Source: Patescibacteria group bacterium (lineage in GTDB: Bacteria; Patescibacteriota; Minisyncoccia; UBA6257; HR35). From it: a stretch of DNA of 7,373 nucleotides. The stretch's first letter is position 1; each line of letters begins with the position of its first letter. Below, piece by piece: positions 1-5,145 of this stretch. The stretch covers positions 1 to 7,373 of the forward strand of contig JANXCM010000027.1 of NCBI GenBank assembly GCA_025060085.1, given 5' to 3'. Position numbers and translations under genes: made by a program. Below the pieces are notes generated by a model. It had not been told where the DNA came from. It did not search any database and was given only the letters and a program-made list of their open reading frames with translations.

Positions 1-183
1 AATTATTGTTGCACCATTATTTTTATCAAAAAGATGATAATGTATTTTAAGAACCTTTATTTTATTTTTAGTTAAAACATTTTTTACTAAATTTAAAAGT
101 TTTCTAAAATTAGACAGATTAAATTGACAATTAATAAAATCGGCTAAAATTTCTAAACTTTTTTTGTAATAATTTTTTTTCAT
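1..183 (-). CDS. Partial hypothetical protein, N-terminal 61 codons
   Basis: An open minus-strand frame begins at an ATG at 181-183 and runs off the left edge of the window, giving 61 codons without a stop. The peptide starts MKKNYYKKSLEILADF and reads on to HLFDKNNGATII at the edge. It is a helical, Lys/Asn/Leu-rich stretch followed by an apparent beta strand. The pattern of a helix with LxxL spacing followed by a strand ending in a D-x-N-G-A turn resembles the start of a GAF-type sensor domain. That is only a fold impression and I do not recognise the family. A good promoter sits directly upstream (192-220), which supports this being a real gene. There is no Shine-Dalgarno sequence, and the predicted transcript start almost coincides with the ATG. 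The gene is divergent from the membrane protein at 266. Confidence 0.6.
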   Translation of the reverse strand, partial: MKKNYYKKSLEILADFINCQFNLSNFRKLLNLVKNVLTKNKIKVLKIHYHLFDKNNGATII

Positions 184-191
184 TAAAAAAC

Positions 192-220
192 ATTGTAAAA
201 TAAATTATAAATTTTGTTAA
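192..220 (-). promoter_or_regulatory. Sigma-70-type promoter for the partial minus-strand gene
   Basis: On the minus strand, TTAACA (215-220) and TACAAT (192-197) are separated by exactly 17 bases, and each hexamer matches consensus at five of six positions. Transcription should start about 6-8 bases past the -10 box, at roughly 184-186. The ATG is at 183, so the message would be essentially leaderless. This is inferred from spacing. In DNA this AT-rich chance hexamers are common, but the exact spacing and position just ahead of an ORF favour a real promoter. Confidence 0.5.
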
Positions 221-265
221 AAATATTATAAACTAAAATATAAAAATTATAATAATAAATAAAAC

Positions 266-760
266 ATGCTTGCGGGGAGTCATTTAATTTTTGCTAATGC
301 TCTTTTTTCTAATTTAACCCACCATAGTTTATCTGCTTTTATTTTAGGAATAATATCCCACCACTTAGCTGATCGTATACCTCATTTAGATTTAAATTTT
401 ATCAAATCTACTAAATATAATGATATTTCTTTTTTTAAATTGCCTATTAGAATTCAATTAATTGTTTATTTTGAGTTTTTATTGGGTATTATTTTCACTT
501 ATTATTATTTTATTTATTTTCATAAAATGAACGAGATAATAATTTTTTGCCTTAGCTTAGGAGCAATTATGCCGGATATTATTAATATTTTTTTGAAAGA
601 AAAATTAAATAAAATTTCTTTAATTAAAAACTATATTTATTTTCATAAAAAATTCCATTTTAGAATGAAAGAAAATGAAAGCAGAGCTAAAATTTTTTTA
701 TATCAAGTAATTATTATTTTATTTGCTTTAATTTTTTTTAGATTAACTTTAATAGCTTAG
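266..760 (+). CDS. Small integral membrane protein with His/Asp clusters
   Basis: This 164-residue protein is of unrecognised function. It has four polar clusters: GSH at 4-6, a HHLADRIPHLD block at 32-42, a GAIMPD block at 99-104 and a HKKFHFRMK block at 127-135. Hydrophobic spans lie near 65-85, 90-109 and 143-161. Repeated His and Asp residues next to membrane spans recall membrane-bound metal-dependent hydrolases of the YdjM type (PF04307), which also carry a PD motif. That resemblance is loose and the assignment is inference. The start at 266 is the first ATG of the frame and keeps the GSH cluster. No Shine-Dalgarno sequence precedes it; the upstream bases are all A/T apart from one C next to the ATG. 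The gene ends with TAG at 758-760 and overlaps the 3' end of miaA tail to tail by 12 bases, with no clear terminator between them. Confidence 0.75.
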   Translation: MLAGSHLIFANALFSNLTHHSLSAFILGIISHHLADRIPHLDLNFIKSTKYNDISFFKLPIRIQLIVYFEFLLGIIFTYYYFIYFHKMNEIIIFCLSLGAIMPDIINIFLKEKLNKISLIKNYIYFHKKFHFRMKENESRAKIFLYQVIIILFALIFFRLTLIA

Positions 761-1729
761 AAAATTTTTAACTAAATTTAATACTTCATTTTTATTATTT
801 ACCCAATTAACATCATCAATTTTTTTTAATTCTCTCCATTGCTTTCGGGCAAATCTTCTGATATCACGATAACAATTTTCAAAAATATCTAAATAATTTT
901 TTTGTCTTTTTAATTTCAAAAAATAATTCAAATTAACTTTATCCATCTTTATTTCTTTAACTAATTTACCAAACCAACGGTATTCTAAACCAAAATTTAT
1001 TATTCTCTCAAAACTTAGACCAATTTTTCTCAAATATATAATTTCTTTAATAATAAAAAAGCTTCTTTTATAAAGTCTATTTTTAATTTTAATTTCGAGA
1101 CTATTCCAAGAAAATGATGGGACCAAAATTAATAAATTATATTTTGGATTTTTATTTAATTTTGGAACATTACCTAAGTATTTAGCGATTTCAATTGCCC
1201 TTATTAATCTTCTTTTATTATATCTATCTATCCTTATAGCACTATTTTTATCTAGTCTATTCAAGTAATTAAAAAGCCTTTCTAATGACCATTTTTCTAA
1301 TTCTTTTCTTAATTTACAATCTGGCTTAACTGATGGTAAAATCCACCCCTCTTTAAGAGCTTTTAAATAAAGAATTGTTCCACCGCAAATTATTACTCGT
1401 TTATTTTTTTTATAGAGATAATTTACTAAAATATCAACATCATTTAGCCATTTTCCTAATGAATAATTTTTTTGAGGATGATATTGAGAAATAAGATAAT
1501 GAGGTATATTAAATTGTTTTGAATAACTCACAATAAAATTTTTACTCCTTATTTTTACTTTTTTAACCCTTTCAATCTCAATTTTCCCACTACCCATATC
1601 TAAATATTTATATACTTGCCTCGAATCAGCATTTATTATTTCTGCATCTATTTTGGAAGCTAACCATAAAGATAGATTAGATTTACCGCTTGCCGTTAAA
1701 CCTGTAATGAAAATTATTTTATTTAGCAT
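749..1729 (-). CDS. miaA: tRNA dimethylallyltransferase MiaA
   Basis: MiaA transfers a dimethylallyl group to N6 of A37 in tRNAs that read codons starting with U, the first step towards ms2i6A. The protein is 326 residues, against roughly 300-320 usual for the family. Visible motifs are the P-loop GLTASGKS (10-17), the DSRQVY block (35-40) with the catalytic-type Asp35, IPHYLI (75-80, usually PHHLID), GGTILY (116-121), a basic R/D-rich tRNA-binding helix around 166-180 (D168, R169, R173, R174, R177, AIE), GLEYR (247-251) and RRFARKQW (291-298, usually RQYAKRQ-like). In most MiaA proteins the GGT block reads GGTGLY, so Ile119 replaces a conserved glycine. The ATG lies one base after the lepA TAG, so translation is probably coupled to lepA. 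Its 3' end overlaps the convergent membrane-protein gene. Family assignment is secure. Confidence 0.96.
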   Translation of the reverse strand: MLNKIIFITGLTASGKSNLSLWLASKIDAEIINADSRQVYKYLDMGSGKIEIERVKKVKIRSKNFIVSYSKQFNIPHYLISQYHPQKNYSLGKWLNDVDILVNYLYKKNKRVIICGGTILYLKALKEGWILPSVKPDCKLRKELEKWSLERLFNYLNRLDKNSAIRIDRYNKRRLIRAIEIAKYLGNVPKLNKNPKYNLLILVPSFSWNSLEIKIKNRLYKRSFFIIKEIIYLRKIGLSFERIINFGLEYRWFGKLVKEIKMDKVNLNYFLKLKRQKNYLDIFENCYRDIRRFARKQWRELKKIDDVNWVNNKNEVLNLVKNFLSY

Positions 1730-1730
1730 T

Positions 1731-3533
1731 CTATTTAATCTTTAAAATTTTGATAATAACATCATTAGGAATTTTTACCTTACCTCTTCCTAATTGAGTT
1801 AGTTTCTTTTTTCCTTTATTTTGTTTTTGCCATAATTTTATTTTCCTGGTAATATCTCCACCATATAACCAACCTGCGACATCTTTCTTAAGTGCCGGTA
1901 TAGTTTCACGAGCAATTATTTTCCCTCCAATAACTGCTTGTAACTTAACAGGAAATTGTTGACGAGGAAGAAGATTTTTTAATTCCAATAATATTTTTCT
2001 TCCCACTTCTTCTGATTTTTCCTTAATTATTAATCTACTTAAAGCAGGTTGAATTTCTTCTGCTACTAAAATATCTAACTTAGTTAAGTTAGCTGGCCGA
2101 AACTCTAAAAAATGCCAATTAAGACTCGAATACCCAGAAGTTAAAGATTTTAGATCATCATAAAAACCAGTAATTAACTCCTCCAGTGGAATTTCAGCTT
2201 TGATAATCAAAAAGGACGATAGAGTTTTTTGATCTTTAATTATTCCTCTTTTTGTTTTTATCAAATTTGAAACAACCTCGATGAAATTAAATTGAGTAAA
2301 AATTTCAATTTCTACCCATGGTTCACGAATCTCTAAAATTTTTGAAGGATCAGGTAATTGATTAACATTTTCTATTTCAATAATTTGTTTATTTTTTAAT
2401 AAAATTTCATACTTAATAGAAGGTGAGGTGATAATTACTTCTGTTTCAAATTCTCTTTTTAATCTTTCTTGAAAAATTTCTAAATGGAGCAATCCTAAAC
2501 AACCAATAGTAAAACCCCTTCCAAAAATAGATGAAAATGTAGGTTCAATTTTTAAAGACCAATCATTTAATTTAAGTTTGAAAACGCTATCTTTGAACTT
2601 ACTATAATCAGTTTCTTGAGAAGGATAAATATTAGCAAAAACAATATGAACAGGCTCATAATAACCAGGAATTGCTTCAGTTGAGAGATTTTCGGTAATC
2701 GTTTCACCTATATTTAAGAGACTAATTATTTCTTTTTTATCATCAAAATATTCTTTAATTCCAGTTGCTAAATAACCAATTTCTCCTTCTTTCAAAAATT
2801 CTACTGGTATTCTTTCTGGATTAAAAATTCCTACTTCGATTGATTTGAAACTAAATTTTTTTGATTTTAAAAAATAATTCTTCCCTGCCCTAAATTCGCC
2901 TCTAAAAACCCTTATATGAGCAATAACTCCACGATAGGAATCAAAATGAGAATCAAAAATTAAAGCCTGAGAAGATCTCTCATTATTTTTAGAAAAAGGC
3001 GGTGGAATTTTATCAATTACAGCCCTAAGTACATCTTCTACACCTAAACCGGTTTTAGCCGAAATTAAATAAATATCTTCTTCTTGACAATTAACTAGTT
3101 TAGTAATATCTTGAATCAAATCGTCTAAATCAATGATAGGAAGATCAATTTTATTTATCACAGGTATTATCTTTAAATTTAACTCTTGAGCCAATTTTAG
3201 ATTATAAAAAGTTTGAGCTTGAATTCCTTGTGTACCATCAATAAGCAAAATCACTCCTTCAACACAAGCTAAGGCTCTTGAAACTTCATAGGAAAAATCA
3301 CTATGGCCTGGGGTATCAATTAAATTTAAAATATATCCCTTATAATTCATTCTCACTGGTTGCATCTTGATTGTTATCCCTCTTTCTCTTTCTAAAGATA
3401 ATCTGTCCAAATATTGAGGAATAAGTTTCTCTTTAGGCACTGTTTGAGTAATCTCTAATAATCTATCAGCTAAAGTCGATTTACCATGATCAATATGAGC
3501 AATGATGGCAAAGTTTCTAATCCGATCTAACAT
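1731..3533 (-). CDS. lepA: Translation GTPase LepA (elongation factor 4)
   Basis: LepA/EF4 is a ribosome-associated GTPase related to EF-G that acts during initiation, elongation stress or back-translocation. The protein has 600 residues, matching the usual length of about 600. All G motifs are intact: G1 AHIDHGKST (12-20), G2 RGITI (51-55), G3 DTPGH (73-77), G4 NKID (127-130) and G5 SAK (158-160). The LepA-specific segment GCLGLLHLEIFQERLKREF lies at 344-362. The C-terminal domain carries KLDIL (485-489), ARETIPALKKD (541-551), the YGGD block (557-560) and a Lys-rich tail. Two departures from the common form are DVAGWLYGGD where DVTAKCYGGD-like sequence is usual, and LGRGKVKIP (581-589), about two residues longer than the usual IGNVELP-like segment. 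The ATG at 3531-3533 sits seven residues before the first strand of the G domain, and no Shine-Dalgarno sequence precedes it. It is the first gene of a lepA-miaA operon. Confidence 0.97.
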   Translation of the reverse strand: MLDRIRNFAIIAHIDHGKSTLADRLLEITQTVPKEKLIPQYLDRLSLERERGITIKMQPVRMNYKGYILNLIDTPGHSDFSYEVSRALACVEGVILLIDGTQGIQAQTFYNLKLAQELNLKIIPVINKIDLPIIDLDDLIQDITKLVNCQEEDIYLISAKTGLGVEDVLRAVIDKIPPPFSKNNERSSQALIFDSHFDSYRGVIAHIRVFRGEFRAGKNYFLKSKKFSFKSIEVGIFNPERIPVEFLKEGEIGYLATGIKEYFDDKKEIISLLNIGETITENLSTEAIPGYYEPVHIVFANIYPSQETDYSKFKDSVFKLKLNDWSLKIEPTFSSIFGRGFTIGCLGLLHLEIFQERLKREFETEVIITSPSIKYEILLKNKQIIEIENVNQLPDPSKILEIREPWVEIEIFTQFNFIEVVSNLIKTKRGIIKDQKTLSSFLIIKAEIPLEELITGFYDDLKSLTSGYSSLNWHFLEFRPANLTKLDILVAEEIQPALSRLIIKEKSEEVGRKILLELKNLLPRQQFPVKLQAVIGGKIIARETIPALKKDVAGWLYGGDITRKIKLWQKQNKGKKKLTQLGRGKVKIPNDVIIKILKIK

Positions 3534-3552
3534 TTTTAAAACTTAAATATTT

Positions 3553-3581
3553 ATAATATTTAATGATAGTTTTGAACTTAA
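3553..3581 (-). promoter_or_regulatory. Possible promoter for lepA-miaA
   Basis: On the minus strand, TTAAGT (3576-3581) and TATTAT (3553-3558) are 17 bases apart, which would start transcription near 3546 with a leader of about a dozen bases. The -35 match is poor (three of six) and the -10 is good (five of six). Another reading, TTCAAA with TATAAA, has only a 15-base spacer. Some promoter must exist here because lepA heads a divergent operon, but the exact boxes are uncertain. Confidence 0.3.
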
Positions 3582-3600
3582 ACTAAAAAAGACATAAATT
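3572..3600 (+). promoter_or_regulatory. Possible promoter for the divergent membrane-protein gene
   Basis: TTGAAC (3572-3577) and TAAATT (3595-3600) are separated by 17 bases on the plus strand, in the 76-base gap between lepA and the gene at 3610. Each hexamer has four matches to consensus. The predicted start, near 3607, is about three bases from the ATG, again implying a nearly leaderless transcript. This unit would overlap the lepA promoter on the other strand, so the two could interfere with each other. Confidence 0.35.
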
Positions 3601-3609
3601 AAAAATAAA

Positions 3610-4500
3610 ATGCTTATCAAAAATATTTTAAGCAATAAAAAAAATTTTCTAAAAATTATTTTAGTAATTGAAAATCTATTAATTATTTCCCTTCTTTTTT
3701 ATTTTATCGTTAAAAACTTAAAAGATTTTAAAGAAAATTTTTCTATCTATTTTTACACCTTCGATATCTTTATTTTGGAAAATTATCTTTATCTTATTTT
3801 TAGCTTAATATCATTAATCTTTGTTATAATTTCTCATCTTTTTCTTTGGAGAAAAATTTTTCAACTCAATGGAATTTATTTAACCCCCCTTCAGTCTTTA
3901 TCATTTTTTTCTTTTATTCATTTCAAAAGATTATTTTCTCCCTTCGGCCCTATTTCGCCTATTTTAAATATTAATAATGATCTAAAAAAATCTGCCTTAA
4001 TTTATTCTCTCTACGTTTATTTTATTATCCTAGGCTCCATTATATTTTTTTCTCTTTTCTTTATAATGATTTATCCGATCTTAACCATTTTTTTACCTTT
4101 AATAATCTACTTCAATTATTTACTCATAAAAAAAATTAGAAGCTTACAAATTGATATCTCGCCATTCAATTATTTTTATTTAATTATCTTTTCTCTTTTG
4201 AATGAAATTTTCAGCTTTGTTACTTATTATTTTTCTCTCAAATTATTTAACTTACAAATTAATATTTTAGAAAGCCTATTTGTCTATTTCGTTTGGTCAC
4301 TAGTTAGTTCGATATCTCCTTTCTTATATGGTAGCGGAACAAGCGAGTTTATTAGTATTATCGTTGCTTATATTTTAGGTTATGATAGCTCCCTTTTTGG
4401 CTTAGCGATTATTTTTTATCGATTAATAATCACATATCTTCCTTTATTAGGATTGGTTTTTTTTAAAAAATTTTATCCACAGTTTACTCTTGACAAATAA
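3610..4500 (+). CDS. Lysylphosphatidylglycerol synthase TM / UPF0104-like membrane protein
   Basis: This 296-residue, very hydrophobic protein has perhaps seven to nine membrane spans, roughly at 13-35, 57-80, 129-153, 155-174, 186-210, 217-237, 246-257 and 262-285. The block SSISPFLYGSGTSEF (233-247) followed by YR at 270-271 matches the family pattern of P..GxGxxE and a later YR. The loop FKRLFSPFGPISP (105-117) matches the family's short Pro/Gly loop. This is the PF03706 core shared by the flippase half of MprF, AglD-like proteins and UPF0104 proteins. Its role is likely lipid or lipid-linked sugar handling in the inner membrane. There is no C-terminal aminoacyl-phosphatidylglycerol synthase domain, so this is not a full MprF and the substrate is unknown. 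Local GC is very low (about 17% in one sampled line). Start: first ATG of the frame, no Shine-Dalgarno. Its final codons overlap the -35 box of the next unit. Confidence 0.8.
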   Translation: MLIKNILSNKKNFLKIILVIENLLIISLLFYFIVKNLKDFKENFSIYFYTFDIFILENYLYLIFSLISLIFVIISHLFLWRKIFQLNGIYLTPLQSLSFFSFIHFKRLFSPFGPISPILNINNDLKKSALIYSLYVYFIILGSIIFFSLFFIMIYPILTIFLPLIIYFNYLLIKKIRSLQIDISPFNYFYLIIFSLLNEIFSFVTYYFSLKLFNLQINILESLFVYFVWSLVSSISPFLYGSGTSEFISIIVAYILGYDSSLFGLAIIFYRLIITYLPLLGLVFFKKFYPQFTLDK

Positions 4501-4516
4501 AAAAATTATATATAAT
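4490..4516 (+). promoter_or_regulatory. Promoter for the leader / zinc-ribbon unit
   Basis: A perfect TTGACA (4490-4495) lies inside the last codons of the preceding gene, and a perfect TATAAT (4511-4516) follows after a 15-base spacer. The spacer is shorter than the ideal 17. A 17-base reading gives TAATAA at 4513-4518. Either reading puts the start near 4523-4525, leaving a leader of about 250 bases before the ATG at 4775. This is the closest pair to consensus in the window. Confidence 0.55.
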
Positions 4517-4559
4517 AAAAATCAATTAAAAATTTTTTTAAAATTTAAATTTTCATAAA

Positions 4560-4619
4560 ATGAAAATAAAAAATCAAAAGTTATTTATTATTACAGTTTT
4601 AAGACCAACGACCGGTTAG
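4560..4619 (+). CDS. Possible 19-codon leader peptide
   Basis: An ATG at 4560 opens a frame reading MKIKNQKLFIITVLRPTTG and ends with TAG at 4617-4619. It lies inside the predicted leader transcript. Its last codons, including two adjacent Thr codons (ACG ACC at 4608-4613), overlap the left arm of the first G/C-rich hairpin. Such a layout would let a ribosome control that hairpin. No Shine-Dalgarno sequence precedes the ATG, and an open frame of this length is expected by chance in this DNA. It is recorded as a possibility only. Confidence 0.15.
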   Translation: MKIKNQKLFIITVLRPTTG

Positions 4620-4655
4620 GTGATTTTTTTACTTCATTTTTTTTCGCCTAACCGG
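4612..4655 (+). repeat. Leader hairpin 1, 12-bp inverted repeat with T-rich loop
   Basis: CCGGTTAGG (4612-4620) is exactly complementary to CCTAACCGG (4647-4655). The stem extends by a T-G, a G-C and an A-T pair to 4623/4644, leaving a 20-base loop made almost wholly of T. This is one of the most G/C-rich stems in the window. It overlaps two weaker terminator-like alternatives: a small stem at 4604-4621 followed by seven T, and CGGCC/GGCTG (4653-4667) followed by TTGTTTTTATTT. Confidence 0.6.
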
Positions 4656-4689
4656 CCCAAAAGGCTGTTGTTTTTATTTGAGGTCAGCG

Positions 4690-4719
4690 CTGAGAAATAG
4701 TTTAGAAACTAATTTTCAG
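4690..4719 (+). repeat. Leader hairpin 2, near-perfect inverted repeat
   Basis: CTGAGAAATAGTTT (4690-4703) pairs with AAACTAATTTTCAG (4706-4719) with one G-T wobble and one A-A mismatch. Opening the last pair gives a four-base loop and a stem of about 13 positions. It sits between the two copies of the 17-nt leader motif and directly precedes the GGGCTGG strand, sharing base 4719 with it. Confidence 0.55.
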
Positions 4720-4758
4720 GGCTGGCCCTCTAAAGAATCCCCGCACACTAACCAGCCC
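4719..4758 (+). repeat. Leader hairpin 3, next to the ribosome binding site
   Basis: GGGCTGG (4719-4725) is exactly complementary to CCAGCCC (4752-4758) across a 26-base loop. The CCC at 4756-4758 can instead pair with GGG at 4762-4764, over a GAA loop. That small alternative stem would hide the first bases of the Shine-Dalgarno sequence. GGGCTGG can also pair with CCGGCCC at 4652-4658, using one wobble. These pairings exclude one another, as in translational switches. Confidence 0.5.
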
Positions 4759-4761
4759 GAA

Positions 4762-4768
4762 GGGAGGA
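4762..4768 (+). promoter_or_regulatory. Strong Shine-Dalgarno site GGGAGGA
   Basis: GGAGG lies at 4763-4767, seven bases before the ATG at 4775. It is the only canonical ribosome binding site in the window. The other starts are preceded by A/T-only sequence or a badly spaced AGG. It fixes the start of the 72-codon gene. Confidence 0.85.
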
Positions 4769-4774
4769 CTAGCT

Positions 4775-4993
4775 ATGCAATATGGAGAAGACACTAGATA
4801 TCGTCGCCCCTACATCTATGTAAGATGCCCAAGATGTAGACATGGCGTGCCCGTTCACATCCTGGACGCAAACTCTCAAACCATAATCAAAAAATGTCCA
4901 GGGTGTGAAGAGTCTAATCCGCTATCTGCCTGGATAAAGCCAGCGTGGTTTCGTATTTCACTTAATCAAATAAAGGGGGTGATAGATTACTAA
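4775..4993 (+). CDS. Small Cys4 zinc-ribbon protein of unknown function
   Basis: This 72-residue protein has two CxxC knuckles, C18-P-R-C21 and C41-P-G-C44, separated by 19 residues. That spacing is typical of a single zinc ribbon with a beta hairpin between the knuckles. The N-terminus is basic and aromatic (RYRRPYIYVR at 8-17). The C-terminus holds an aromatic patch (W53, W58, F59) and ends in IDY. There is no signal peptide or membrane span. Zinc ribbons of this size often bind nucleic acid or a ribosomal or polymerase partner, but no family is recognised and the function is unknown. By hand count the gene is about 43% GC and uses codons such as CGC, CCC, ATC and CTG that its neighbours avoid. 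It has its own promoter, structured leader, strong ribosome binding site and terminator. Possible explanations are recent transfer, selection for high expression or RNA structure inside the coding region. Confidence 0.85.
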   Translation: MQYGEDTRYRRPYIYVRCPRCRHGVPVHILDANSQTIIKKCPGCEESNPLSAWIKPAWFRISLNQIKGVIDY

Positions 4994-5006
4994 AACTCCC
5001 TTATCC

Positions 5007-5045
5007 AAGACAGGGATGGTATTAATCCCTGTCTTTTATTTATAT
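5007..5045 (+). terminator. Intrinsic terminator of the zinc-ribbon unit
   Basis: AAGACAGGGAT (5007-5017) and ATCCCTGTCTT (5025-5035) form a perfect 11-bp stem with a seven-base loop, followed by TTATTTATATTTTTT. It begins 13 bases after the stop codon at 4993. This is the clearest Rho-independent terminator in the window. It should separate the zinc-ribbon transcript from thrS, so thrS needs its own promoter in the A/T-only stretch 5046-5140. Confidence 0.9.
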
Positions 5046-5114
5046 TTTTTAATTATATTTTTATTTATAGTTAATATTTTTAATATTATTTTTATATTAG
5101 AATATATTAAAACT

Positions 5115-5120
5115 TATAAA
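5115..5120 (+). promoter_or_regulatory. Possible -10 element for thrS
   Basis: TATAAA at 5115-5120 lies 25 bases before the thrS ATG. The hexamer 17 bases upstream, TTATAT at 5092-5097, is a poor -35. The whole stretch from 5046 to 5125 is almost pure A/T, so boxes cannot be chosen with confidence. A promoter is expected because a strong terminator precedes it. Confidence 0.2.
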
Positions 5121-5145
5121 TTAAACGATTATTTCAAAATAGGCA

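Larger units (their letters stand above)
4523..4774 (+). promoter_or_regulatory. Long structured 5' leader, candidate cis-regulatory RNA
   Basis: This stretch of about 250 bases has no convincing gene apart from a possible 19-codon reading frame. The first part (4523-4590) is A/T only in character and contains an 8-bp inverted repeat with loop AAA at 4549-4567. From about 4600 it becomes much richer in G and C and shows three further inverted repeats, at 4612-4655, 4690-4719 and 4719-4758. A 17-nt motif occurs twice, at 4648-4664 and 4748-4764, with 14 identities. The last copy runs into the ribosome binding site. I see no T-box sequence, tRNA, tmRNA or known riboswitch core. Whether it is a riboswitch, a protein-binding leader for autoregulation or a separate small RNA cannot be decided from sequence alone. 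Confidence 0.5.

Noticed and set aside
3610..4500. Full MprF lysylphosphatidylglycerol synthetase
   Set aside because: The protein ends right after the TM domain at 296 residues, with no cytoplasmic transferase domain and none encoded downstream.
4541..4554. A/T-only palindrome AAATTTAAATTT region as a terminator of the upstream membrane-protein gene
   Set aside because: A stem of only A-T pairs would be weak, and such palindromes are frequent in this base composition. It is not supported as a terminator.
4590..4774. T-box leader controlling thrS
   Set aside because: No T-box core (AGGGTGG...ACCGCG) or specifier-loop pattern is visible, and a zinc-ribbon gene plus a strong terminator lie between this leader and thrS.
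4600..4774. tRNA, tmRNA, SRP RNA or RNase P RNA in the G/C-rich leader
   Set aside because: No cloverleaf, no CCA-ended acceptor stem, no tag frame, no GGAAG-type SRP tetraloop context and no RNase P core motif were found. The stems seen do not fit any of these.
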